Shown: positions 47,425-59,147 of the stretch, one piece after another
Layout of the letters: every line of letters starts with the position of its first letter
Numbering within the stretch: the stretch's first letter is position 1
DNA from: Hofstenia miamia
Taxonomy: Eukaryota; Xenacoelomorpha; Acoela
Length of the DNA stretch: 64,000 nt
NCBI GenBank assembly: GCA_004352715.1
Contig: SCFE01000042.1
Location: 84,343-148,342, forward strand
Direction: 5' to 3'
Made by a program: the position numbers and the translations under genes
The notes under the pieces: model-generated
The model's database searches: none
What the model saw: the letters and a program-made list of their open reading frames with translations, nothing else
What the model was told of the DNA's origin: nothing

Positions 47425-48580
47425 CCGTGACACCTGTCTGACTTTCACGTTCGAAATGCAATCAACCTGCCAGCCAATTAAGATCACAATTGTCATAGTG
47501 CGTCGCCAAAATGAGTTTTCAAACAAAACGCAACCGACTTGAAATGCTTTTCAAATCTGGCATTGCAGATAGCGAAAAGTTACTGGAATTGTCGGAATGG
47601 AAAGGTTCACATTCTACAGGAATTATTCCGTGCTTTCATTAGGAGGGTCACCCGCTAGACAACCTGGAGGTGGCCGACCTAGGAAATTAGGCGTGAGGAT
47701 CGATGGTCTGTGAGAGGCATAGCGCTGAAACAACCAACTCTCTCGGCAAAAAAATCGCTCATCGGTTTAGCCCAAAAACAGACAAGACTGTTAGCACGAG
47801 CACCATCCAAAGAAAGCTCCGTATTTGAGGAATGGTGAAGAACTTGGCCAAAATATATTTCCCGCAATTTTGCCGTTACAAGAACAAAAAGACTAACATT
47901 TTGTAATGAATGGATTGACTACCATTTTCAAAATGTCTTTCTCACGAACAAGTCCTTATTCTAACTTCAGCGGAATACCGTGCAAGTTTCGTACTCAAAA
48001 CGAGGCAAAAACCCGTTAAAAAACGCCAAAATTTTCTCCAAAACTTATAGTGTGGGGAGCATTATCTTATCGTGGTAGTCTATATGTGTATTATCGACGG
48101 CCCAGAGTCCATTAACAGCCAAAAGTATTGCGAAATTGTAGAACAATTCCTTACATGTGCCAACTGGCTGGATCCTGCAAAACAACGAGGCAACTCCGCA
48201 TACGTCAACGAAAACAAATGCATTTTTTGCGGAAAAAAATGTTCAGATAATGCAGTGGCCACCGAATTCGCCCGATTTGTCTCCCATCGAGAATGTCTGG
48301 CAGATACTGCAAGACAACGTTGAAAAGAAAAATCCTCAAAGTTTGACCGAATTGAGAAGGTATATACTCGAATCGCAAGATGTTATGGAAGAAGTTCGAG
48401 TCCGTTTAATGGACGCTACCTTAAAGCGCATAAAGACGTGGTTTGAGCAGCGGGGAAAATTTATTGGTTAACAGCCAACGGAGAACCATCGGCAATAAAC
48501 TTAGCTTTAGTTTGATATCACATTTACCTCTTGGTTATGTATAGTTGAGTCACAAATTTTATTTTTCTCAGTTTCATTAG
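47425..48580 (+). mobile_element. Tc1-like DNA transposon nested in LINE
   Basis: Bounds are inferred from where the LINE reading frame stops and resumes (YTKY on one side, LLNFLFACN on the other). The insert is about 1.15 kb, the normal size for a Tc1-like element, and carries a broken transposase on the strand opposite to the LINE. Clear terminal inverted repeats were not found. Confidence 0.75.
47511..48471 (+). pseudogene. Tc1-like transposase, frameshifted
   Basis: Starts at ATG 47511 (MSFQTKRNRLEMLFKSGIAD) and runs through several stops and shifts to a stop at 48469-48471. The second catalytic region reads WILQNNEATPHTS, where family members have QDN or QQDN, so the aspartate is lost. 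The third, WPPNSPDLSPIENVW, keeps the glutamate. The last 104 codons (48157-48471) are open. DDE-family cut-and-paste enzyme, inactive. Confidence 0.8.
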
Positions 48581-49379
48581 TTTTGACATGAACTATATTT
48601 TGTATACATTTTAATAATAAATATTGGGATCCTAATACTTCCAGATGATATATTGGGGTATAACTTTGCCATTACCTTGCTTAGCTCAAAGCTGTTTATG
48701 TACTGAAAACTAAATGTTGTACTTCGATGTGTTAATCTATTTTGGTATTTTACTACTTTTCCATTGTATGTTCCCAACTGCTTAAACTTTTCATTTAAAT
48801 GATTTGCTATGGCATTTGTTAGGACACATGGCATTGTCAATTTTGATTTCATTTATATTGCAAGACATTCCTTTTTCCTTGTTTAAAAAACCGTTTATAA
48901 ACGTCAATTTGGTTTTTGCCTTTGTTAACCTGTCCTAAAAGTGCTTCCTGTGTAGATCTCTATGTTTTGTTTTACATTTCATTAACCTGCTTTTAAATTC
49001 TTTGTATTACTCTGTTTATGCGGGAGTTGTTTGTATTTAAAATTCTTAAAGCTCTCTTTTTTCATCTAGGTATTTAATGCCGTTATTGTAAATCAAATTG
49101 CATTTGTTAACTTCAACGTATCTGCACATAACTGGAGCTACTTTGTTTAAGCAGTTGTTAATTACTTTTAATAAAAACTTAAATATATCATTTGAGCTGT
49201 TCAACGTATTCATAAAATTCCAGCAACTTTCTCAAGACAATAGACAATGGAGTTTTATTATTGCCCATTTTGATTGTTATAATATATACACAAATTGTGA
49301 TCAAAGTAACAGTCAAGAATATAATTTCTACAATCAACATATTCTGTATTTGTTATTACCCAATGTATAAGAATATAAA

Positions 49380-50530
49380 ATCTAGTGGTGGATTTGCGTG
49401 TCGTATGTATGGACTAGCAAAAGTGCATAAAGCTGACCTACTTTTAAGACCAATTGCATCAAATAATAGATCGATATATAAAAAATTATCAAAACTTCTC
49501 AATAGAGTATTATCTAGTTTGCCAAAAAGCCGAATAAATTGCAGTTTAGAATTAGTTTTAAAAGAATATTACCAAAATAATGAATAGATTTAATTACTAT
49601 ATTCGATATGTTGATGATTTACTAGTTATATTAGAATATGTTAAAAACCTGCTTCCTTTTTTGAATTTTTTTATATTCTGCAATTTAATTTACCATCGAG
49701 TAAGAAAACAACAAAAGATTACCATTTCTTAATATTAACATTGAAAAAATAAAGAACAATTTATGTCATCACAATACATGAAACCAAATGATACAAACTT
49801 AGTAATTAACTATCATTCCAACGTATCTTTTGCATACAAGAAATCCATGATCAAAGGTCTGCTACATCGACAGTTAATAATTGATCAAAATTACGAAGAA
49901 CTTCATAAATCAATCATAAAGATTTAAGATATATTACGGCCTAATGAATATTCAACGAATATAGTCAATAGAATTATAAAAGAAAAACTAGAAGACATAC
50001 TGGATACTGCAAACTCAAGATACAGAAACAAGCAAAGTGGTTATTTATGCAATGACATCTTTAATATTGAATATCGAAGCATAAAATCAATTAAATTACA
50101 AAACGATCTGAAAAGAATCACTCCATCACTTTTAAAGATAGGATTTATATTTAAGATCAATAAACTAAGACATCTAATAGGAGTAAAGACAGAAACCTTT
50201 CCAACGTAGTATTTTATGAAATTTCTTGCAACTGTGGTGAACAATACATTGGAAAGATAAAGAAATTGTCTCTCAAAAATTAAGGGAACACGAAAATCAA
50301 TCGGCCATCTCGGATCACCTAAAGAATTGTGATATGAAATTTGCATATAGAATTTTATCATGGAATCAATTTATATAGAATTAAAAGAACAAAGCTTAAA
50401 CACAAAAGATGAATATAAATACAAACTAAATTTTCCGAAGATGTTATAAAAAATTTTAATTTGATAAATATTTTTTGAATTTTATAGCGGGAAACTTTCG
50501 GACAATGGCAAGCCGAAACAATAAATAAAT
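49380..50530 (+). mobile_element. Penelope-like element, decayed
   Basis: RT piece at 49400-49587 reads YGLAKVHKADLLLRPIASN, the Penelope signature. YVDD (motif C) is at 49607-49618, too close to the first piece, so the segment between (motifs A and B) is deleted. Later come LKRITPSLLKIGFIFKIN near 50120 and the GIY-YIG domain: VVFYEISCNCGEQYIGK near 50206-50256, then in a shifted frame LSKIKEHENQSAISDHLK. A possible degenerate ribozyme core lies at 50499-50519. Inactive. Confidence 0.8.
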
Positions 50531-50619
50531 AATGCGTTTTTTTAAATTCATACTTAAACTAAAAAATTTTGAATTGTAATTAATATTGAATTAGTTTAGT
50601 ATTGTACATGTAACAATAA

Positions 50620-50700
50620 AAGTGACCACCCGCACCGCAACACGCGTGGCATTTGAAATTCAGTACCCGCACTGCACCCTCACTCGCGTTCATCTTTTAT
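50620..50700. repeat. Short GC-rich direct repeats
   Basis: ACCCGCACCGCAACACGCG and ACCCGCACTGCACCCTCAC lie close together in otherwise AT-rich DNA, just beyond the Penelope-like relic. Possibly the end of a small non-autonomous element. Confidence 0.35.
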
Positions 50701-50709
50701 TTTAATTGT

Positions 50710-53330
50710 TTAAAATTTATGAAAGCCAGAATATCTAAAAAGACAAAAGCCAAAGTATTCACTGCTCAAGGAAATACATCAAAATACTAACAAATACTGC
50801 TTCAAGAAACGCACCCAATTTGCTTTGTGAGCAAATATGAGCAAATGTGAGTAAGTATATTTGTGGGAGTTGCCCTATGCAAATATGTAAGAAACTATAA
50901 GATATAATCAAAATTGTCTTATTTAATAATTAAATTATTATATTTTAATTACAATGAGTGTAATTCATTATTTTCTAGTTAAAGTGCTCATTGAACAATT
51001 GACCTATTCAGTCTTTCTAGATATACTTCGATATTGTGTCAAAAGAGATTCTATTTTAAGTAAAATTTTCAAAGAATTACATTTTTTTAGTAAGCATACT
51101 AAGAGAAAAAAATTAGAAAATTTCCGCAAATGCCTTAAAAAATTTGAAAAAATATAATATAATATATAATACTATTCACTCATTCTAAGATCAGCAATAA
51201 GTAAATAATTATCCAGAGAATAATGCGCAAAATTGATGTGAACGCTAGCGCTTAATGAAATGGAATCCCAGCATTCGTACCGAAAGTTATAAGTTATAAT
51301 TTACAATATAAGCTGCTTATTTAATAATTTTTTCCGTTAACGATGACACTCAGAAATTCCTTTGAAAAGTTCACAACAAATTTATTCCGCGTTCACATTT
51401 GAAACTTTTTTTCAACCTCAAAAGTTGCCAGGCAGGGTAGAATCGATATAACTCTGAACACGTTGTTGACAAGTTTTTTGCGTTCACACAATTTTTGCCG
51501 AAAACCTCATTAAATTCGAAAAAGTTGTGAACAAAGTTGAATGTTAAAAAGCCGTTTTTGGATTAAAAATGTTATCAATAAGCCATTTGGATTATTTAGA
51601 ATGTATTATTATCAATGAAATTACAGTCCTAATTCTTTAGCATTATTTCAACCAACATCAATATTTTTAGTGTATGCATATTATAACATTTTAATTGTAG
51701 CTTAATAACACACTAGTGTTTTATCCAAAAGCAAGAGACTACTTAAAATGTTATTGCAGCTTAGAACTTGGTATATTGAGGTTTCAAGGTAAAATCAAGC
51801 AGCTCAAAAGGCTATTAAGCTCATGGAATATACAAGAAAGTCAGCATCAAAGCACTAATTCACTTTAAATAAATAGTAAAGTTGTTGCAATTTCACAACA
51901 TTACATTTACACCCTGGCACTCTTTGTTTATAAAAAAGGTTTGCTTAGAATTATCTTAAAATCTCAAAATGAGAGAACATGAAGTTCTTTAGGTTTAGTA
52001 TTTTTCTTTTTTATTCCAAATTTACAAAAAACATATTTTATGAATAGCTCTAATATATATACAAACAGATATTTGAAAAGAAATGAAAAGCTTTTAAATT
52101 TGAAGAAGCTGATTACGAAGCTTCAATGATTGCTAAGAAAAATTCAGTTAACTTTAAAGAAATTTACGTTTTTCTTTCTTGGCATATATTAATACTGCGA
52201 AAGAATATATTTTCGTAAAAATATTTTTTGAAATTCTTCATTCCCAAAGTATTGTTTATCTAGGATTTAATGTTTTTGTTTGTGAAAAATGCAAATAGAA
52301 TTCAAGGCATTCAATTAAGTGAATAACTATACTTCAAAAGTGAGAAGTAAATTACAGTTTTTCTGCTCGCATGACGTATTTAACATACTTAATTTTCATA
52401 TTTCAGACTCTGTGTCTCACAAGATCTAATATAGATATTACCGCCAACCTACGTTACAGTCAGTAAATATTTCATAGGTGAAGTTTGAAATATGAAAAAT
52501 GCTGTATTATTTCCTTCTGATATTATAAAAATATTCTGATCTCGTTTCTAAAAGTGAAATCATTACATATGTACGTGAATATATTACATTTGTAATCCTC
52601 TTCATCAGCAAACAACTCAAAATTCGCCTTTGACTTTGTTTGAAAAACATAGTACTAAAAATGCGAATTTCTGCTGTAGATTCTGGTTCTTGTTTTCAAT
52701 TTTCAGAAATAATCCTTTCAGAAAAATATAACTATGGGTAGTTTCACTCGATTTTTTTCAAAATAGAGGTTTTTTACAAAATGTTAAAAGGATCTCATTG
52801 CCACACGAAAATTTTTTTCAGAAAAAATGTGTAATAAGCGACCCTACATAAAGCTGCACAAAGATTTTCTGTGGTAATTTAAAAATTTACTCATAAAACA
52901 GTTTTAAAAAATCCACAAAACAAACATTGTTTTACAAGGTCAGGGTTAGAGATTGGCTGTGTTGGATACTGTTAGGTATCGAAAAATGAAACAAATATTA
53001 CGAATTTGACAAATAAACCAAATCCAATGCGGCAATTTTGTTTTGTGATTCCGTCAGACAAAAATCAATTGAAAACAGGTCATTCTTAGATGACTAAGAT
53101 AATGGTTGAGCCTGAATAAAATATCGACAGTCAGGCATCACAGACTTACGACACCCAAAATATTCACTACATCAAAAATTTATATTTGGGTAAAGTTGAA
53201 ACCAATTTACAGTGAATGGTACGCTAAGTGAAAAGATGAAAATATTCTGTTGTTTTGAACGTTCTAGTTTTAACGAAAAACATTTAGGAGTTAGAAGTTA
53301 ACAGAAAAAGTGAGCTTAACGAGTGGATCT
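50710..53330. other. AT-rich DNA, nothing recognised
   Basis: The frame 50954-51157 has no motif. At 51340-51540 the phrases GTTCACAACAAATTTATTCC, GCGTTCACATTTGAAAC and GCGTTCACACAA repeat loosely, suggesting an old repeat. Confidence 0.4.
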
Positions 53331-53341
53331 AGTGCTTTTGA

Positions 53342-53712
53342 ATGTGCATAAAACAATTCAAATTGTTACTTTTTAAAATTTATTATTTTCTTCCAAGATC
53401 TCCCGATCTTACTATGCCTGACTTCTTCCTCTGGGTAGTTATTAAGCAAGCTGTGTACAGTACCAAACCACCTTTTTTGGAAGAGTTGAAAGAAAGAATA
53501 ACCAACGCTTTTCCTTCAATTACTCCAGAGATTTGTCGCAAAGTGTGTTCATCGATGGAGAACAGTTAAATGGTGGACAATTTGAGTATTTGTAAATAAA
53601 AGGATCACTTATTCATTACATTACAGTGAACGTATATAAACTGAATAAATGCTTAATTTACATTAAAAAATTACATTTTTGATATTGCCCCCTAACTTCT
53701 GGCCACCCTGTA
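53342..53712 (+). mobile_element. Mariner-type transposon 3' end
   Basis: The frame 53342-53569 contains LPRSPDLTMPDFFLW followed by VYSTKPPFLEELKERI, the C-terminal part of mariner-type transposases including the final catalytic region. About 130 bases later, TTCTGGCCACCCTGTATTTC (from 53698) is typical of the terminal repeat. The 5' part is missing, so this is a truncated relic. Confidence 0.75.
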
Positions 53713-53719
53713 TTTCCAA

Positions 53720-56700
53720 AACTTTTACAAAAAACCTTCACTTGCCCTAAAACATTTTCTGTAGTGATAAAAATTATCGATTTTACCTCGAACAATTGAG
53801 CGTTTTCTTAACGCACTTCTGTATAACTGCTTCCATCTTAGTATTATCAACAAAGTTTATCTGTTTGTTTTTGAAGAAAAGATTATTATTTGTGTAGATC
53901 ATTCAAATGAATTAATAAAAGGAATCTGTAATATTTTTAGCAGTTGTATTGCAGGCCCTTTGAGTGACGAGTTCCGATACTCTTTCCAGTCAATTTTCAA
54001 AAATATATATACTAAGAAACAAATATTTGGAGTTGCCTAGATTTGCATTGGATGAGCTTTTTTTATTCTACATTGACTAATTTACAGTTAACTTTAGGGA
54101 TTACAACAGCGACGCATTGAAACGAGAATTGGGAGCTGAATTAAATTTGTTAGTTTGAGCTGAGCTTGAAATAACTTGATGCCGCAAAGCTGGAATGTAT
54201 TTTCAAATGCTACCAGTATCAAAAATTTTAAACAAAAATCTTTTGATTCCAATCATACCCATAGTAGTGTAACTGACACGCAGAGACGAGCATCTAGTAC
54301 CAGACCCAATGTCAACATTTTTTAACAATTCTCTCTAAGCCTAATAAGAAATTCGGAAGCATTGGGACATTGATGCATCTATCGAATAATAGTGAATATT
54401 TTTTAATTATTCCTGTACCGCCAATATTTGCTTAACTATTAAAGGGAGCGAACCATTTAACCTCAGCTTTTGTTTTTCTCTATACATACCTGTAGACCAC
54501 AAAGTCCAACTAAGTCGCGCAATGTGCAAGGGCAGAGTTTGTGACGAGATTTTCACGTTATGTTTTCAGCATTGGACATTTTCAATTTGATTATAAAACG
54601 TCTCAAATTTTGAAAAAATTCTTGGATGTTTAGTTTACAGATGGAAAATTTAAACAAATTTTAACGGACTCAATTCTCTTACTGTATAAAACACTTTCCA
54701 ATAAACTTAAAGAAAATCTAAATAATAATGACTTTGATACACAATGCAATTAAATAAAGTCAAGATGAAATTTAGTAACTCAAACAGAAATTGACATTAG
54801 GCCGAGCTTGGCCCGAGGCATTGTAAGAAACTTATTACACAACAGTTCAATCAGATCAACTCGAATTCAGTAAATGCTATGTATATTATAAAGAATCCCC
54901 AGTTGATATTTTTTAAGAATCCATTAAGAAAATGAATAAAATAAAAAATTGAATTAAGTTTAATACTTAAAGATATTGATGGTGCATTTGTCAAAGCTTT
55001 AAAATAATTGAAAAAATTGAATTTCACATTACTCTTCACCATAGCTTTGATTAAAAATTTACTTTTGAAAGAAAAAATAATCATGTACATGATATACAGT
55101 GAACCACTTGCATAAATCACTTTGATAAAACACTTGCGAATATAATTTCTATTTATTATAAAAAACGACCAAATATTTACATTATAATAACAATTTATGC
55201 AAACTGTCATCACTAAGAAATTACTGCTTGAAAACTAGTACTACACTATTTTATGATGCTTCCAAAAATTAGTTCTTAAATATCATCAAAAAAAATTTTT
55301 AATTAAATTATAATGCGCAAATATTCAGCACATTGAAAATTATCATTTGTAGTTACTGAATGCCAATTCTTAGCAAGTTTTGGTTGCCAATTGATTTGCT
55401 ACAGCATGCTTGTTAAACTTTGGCCTAGCTGGATACAATGTTCTGTAATCTGTAGGAAGCAGTAGATGATTAAATTTTGGCAATGGACCAAGGTAACATT
55501 GTATATAATAGCTTACCAGTCGTTTTGGAGATTATATATTTGCTACATTCTTGATTCTATAAAAATCCTGCAAAATTTAAAATTTCTTAAAAAATCTGAA
55601 AGTTTCTTTTAATATTTTAGATCATTAACTTGTTTCGAATGTTACTTAAAATCTTTAATGTTTCTCAAAGATGATTCAAAATCTTTCAAAGTTCTATAAT
55701 AAATCTTTGAAAATACTTCCAATTTTTTCAAAAAATGATCAAGGTTTCAAAGTTTTTCCAACTAGGGATGTATCGAAAGAAAACTTTATATTTTGAAATT
55801 TTGCATTTGGTATGATATCTTCTTCTAAATCTGAATTTAGGAACTTTATTTCAGTGAAAAGATTTTATTTGAGAACTTTTTTTTGATAAAGTTTAGTAAA
55901 AAAGAACCTAAAATAGAATGAATCGTCATTAATTTATATGGACCGAGCGGGGTTAGGCCTCAGTTTTCGACGCATGTTTTTATCTCTGCCCAATCCAGCT
56001 CACTTCCTATTCGGGCCGAGCACAAAAATGCAGAGTATCAAGAAATATTCCTACTATGTTGCAGTGCTGTAAATCTTATTTTTTCTGAATTTCATTTGTT
56101 TAAATTTAACACGAAAATTGCGGGTATTCGCTTAGGACCCTTATAAAAACACTTCATTACACTAGGCCCTAGCTTCATGAGGGTCATTAAAATTTTCAAA
56201 AACAATTGAATCGCATTATCAACATATATAAAGGCTATAACATAGGATTTGTTTAGTAAATGAATTATTTTCTAAATATTTTATGTTATCGGTCTAAGGT
56301 ATCTGTGTTTATAGTTTTAGTATTAAATGCATGCAACTCAAAGGCTAAAACAACAAAAACCTAAAGCCTAGTCATAACGATTTTCGAATTTGATATGCTG
56401 TATATGCATTGACTTGAGGCTTGAAACGTATCAACAAAGTTTCAAACGACTTATAGTTCATTTGTAGATTTGAAATAACTAAAATTAGTTTTAATGTTAA
56501 ATGTTTTACGTAATTTGGGGCATTTCTGTACCCCCACAGTCCTTAATTATGTTGCTGAAAGACATGAAATTCCGTTTACAAAAAAAACTTGTGACTTTTT
56601 ATATCAACCTAAATGCCTAATAATGCTAAATAGCAGGAATATTTGGCAGCTTTATTTACAATATTAACTGCATTTCTATGATTATCGCAATATGGGGTGA

Positions 56701-57100
56701 CTTCATAACTCCAAGTTATTTGATCTAACAAATACTAAGAATAGTATATTATGTCAAATCATTTTATATCTTAGATTGCATACATGCAACTCTCCTTTCA
56801 AATCTCTAACGTTGCTTGTAAATATTCAAAGGTATGTTTAGAAAAGCAAACCTATACAAAGTGATGAACGCCACTCGATGCACAGAAGCAGAAAAATGAT
56901 ATTAACAAGAATATTCAACGAATTGCATGTAACGATTTTTATCCATCAGGCTTGCAAGTCCTAAACAATGAAAACTTTAAACGGATAATCTTGTAGCCAG
57001 CCCTATATTTTAGTTTTTCCTATTTACACTTTATATATGTGTACAGGAAATAAAGCCTTGTTTATTATATATTCAAAGTTGAGTACGTCATGTATTGCGA
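53720..57100. other. AT-rich DNA, scattered GC-rich motifs
   Basis: Nothing coding recognised. GGCCGAGCTTGGCCCGAGG near 54800 and GGACCGAGCGGGGTTAGGCC near 55940 with CGGGCCGAGC near 56015 look like ends of small repeats. The hydrophobic frame 54851-55213 (minus) is AT-composition noise. Confidence 0.4.
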
Positions 57101-57109
57101 GAGTTGTAA

Positions 57110-57410
57110 ATAGGTCGGGTCCACACAAAAGTGAATCAATTTGGGTCACTGCTTAGTGGTAAAGAATGGTTTGGGCGGGTTGGTTCGTCCACATATTTAT
57201 GATATATTTGGGTCGAGTCACTTTAACGAAAAGTTATGGATCAAACTTATTTTAATAGAAAACGTCAAATTTCAGTAATTTTAATAATGTTGAAAATTGA
57301 CATGATCATAATGTTAAGTTTTTATAGTTGTTTCAGTTGGACCAGAATAACAATTTTAAGTGGGTCGGGTCAGCTCGGGTTCAATTATTTCGACCCGATT
57401 AAATTCTGCA
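57110..57410. mobile_element. Possible small non-autonomous element
   Basis: Starts with GTCGGGTCC (57115) and has TGGGCGGGTTGG, TGGGTCGAGTC and GTGGGTCGGGTCAGCTCGGG, closing with the inverted CGACCCGA near 57392. A similar CGACCCGATCC occurs at 63950. About 280 bases, no coding capacity. Confidence 0.35.
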
Positions 57411-57929
57411 TGAGTCGATTTAGATCATTTCCAGTCCTGTTATTAATATATTGTTGGTTTTACAGTTATACATTTTCAAGCAGTAGGTATGATAAATTCC
57501 TCATTTTATTTTTCTTCAATTATAAATGTTTCCTGCCTGAGCATTTAAAATATTTCTGAATAGATACAGGTAGGAAATCTTAGAATTACAAATTTCTTTC
57601 CAATGTTAATTTAGTAAATATGATTCCTACAAAATGTAGAATATCCCTTTTAAATATCCGATAAACAAGTTTACGATAAGAAATCTGAACTTTTTTAATG
57701 AACCTCAGCAATGTTGTGAAAAGCAGGTTCAAATAAGGAAATCAAAATTATTATTATATCAGTAAAGAAATGCTTTATTCAAATATTTCTGCTATTGGGT
57801 AATTAAAATTTCTTTTTGCTTTAATAAATTATTAGTGACGTAAGCAGGCATTTTAAAAAGTATATGCTTTGCTTCATCGCGTTGATTTTATTTACAGATA
57901 ATTTCCGTATTTTAATTTCTCATTTGCGA

Positions 57930-58081
57930 GTGCAATGCACGTGCCGTCGTAATTGCGACTCCCGCTGTGCAAATCAGTAGATTTATTAATTAGTATTAAT
58001 CTTGATTCACTTCTAATCAGTGCGTGCCACTCAGTAGTTAGCTTCTGATACATTGCGCTTGTAACCTTGACAATTTAGACG
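57930..58081 (+). promoter_or_regulatory. Possible promoter and 5'-UTR exon of the phosphatase
   Basis: A stretch of higher GC with several CpGs, including the palindrome GCACGTGC at 57937-57944 (an E-box, CACGTG). It ends in GACG followed by gtaagtt, a consensus donor at 58082. Splicing to the acceptor tatcatttag ending at 59144 would place three bases, GGA, before the phosphatase ATG. The transcription start is not visible. Confidence 0.4.
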
Positions 58082-59147
58082 GTAAGTTATTATGTTCCAT
58101 TGTTCAAGTTAACATTCATATATAGTCTTTTAATTTACCGGTTTTATGAGCACATAATTATATTAATTTGCTCTTAGAGCCTTCAATATATATTGCAGAT
58201 AGATTAAATACATCTACATCAGCATCAATTCTTTCTTTATAGATTGAATTTTGCATCAATTTTAAAAAATTCAAATTTTAGATACTATTTGTTATCAAAG
58301 CAATTAAAAAATTGAATGAACTGCAAAGAACTAATTACAGAAAATTTTTCCAAATTAATATGAATTTTTTGTTACACACATTATTTATTGCAGTTAATGC
58401 CGATAATTTCAGCAAGCTTTAAAAAGTCCTCATCCCTAATTTTTTTTACAAATTTGTGTTGGCTTTCGAAGTTTCGTAAATATTCGGAAAACAGTCGGAA
58501 TCATAGATCGAACAGCCTATATGAGCTGGCCCGGATATGGGCACAAAATATATAAGCTTGGTGGCAATAATTGAATATAATTATGATTAAATTTAAGGTA
58601 TGTATTGTATTTTCTGTGAAACATTATATATTTTTTTTGAAATAATATTTATTAAATGGTTTCTGTAAAAAAATGCAGTCCTTTCGTGGTTATTATATTC
58701 TTAAACCCATCGTTGGCCTAAGAAAATTGAGTAATTTTTCAAAAAGCATCTGCCATTATAGTCTTCTAGGGCTGAAAAATACAAAATATATGCAAATCAT
58801 TTGCTATTGAAGAAACATTGCTACTTTAAATTGAGAAGATGTTCTAAGCCCATTTTCAAGTTCTACGACAGGGTAAAAATAATAAAATAGCAGCAAACAA
58901 TATCTTAACCCTCAACCAAATATTGTTCATGCATACATTATAACTAGGTTAGTTAATGGCAAGTTAGTCTAAACGCGATTTTTCACGCAACGCAAATGTT
59001 GACTTTGTTTTATAATATGTATTTTAAACGTCTTCCTATAAGTAATTAGCAAATTTGTCTAAAAGCTTATTAAATACGATAATACTATTTATCAAGTAAT
59101 TATAGATTACCTAAGTAAATGATATTATCGCTCTTATCATTTAGGGA

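Larger units (their letters stand above)
45290..49240 (-). mobile_element. CR1-like LINE with nested Tc1 insertion (copy C)
   Basis: Minus-strand pieces in order: RNA-linker region (APVMCRY, KREL) near 49100, RT start (FELSKVMAKLYPN, IPIFIIKMYTKY) at 48577-48700, then after the nested element LLNFLFACNYVIHSSEFPD (47430-47350), DITPIFTKGDP, NYRPVAITNPFSKIL, motif A AMLDLSKVFDSINF near 47080, and motif B GVPQGTVIGPILF near 46910. Motif C reads YAND instead of YADD near 46830. After a 733-N gap (46041-46773) the C-terminal AWNRLP and SLNIFKRKLKRNL lie near 45520-45580. Dead copy. Confidence 0.85.

Noticed and set aside
50499-50519. Hammerhead core at the end of the plus-strand Penelope relic
   Set aside because: CGGACAA differs at key positions from CTGANGA. 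Only the GCC-GAAAC half is convincing.
52560-52640. Another CTGATGA on the minus strand as a hammerhead
   Set aside because: The GAAAC partner is too far away and no stem II fits. There is no Penelope domain nearby.
54851-55213. 120-residue hydrophobic minus-strand frame as a membrane protein
   Set aside because: Its F, I, N, K and Y composition is what AT-rich DNA gives by chance. No motif, start context or splice sites support it.
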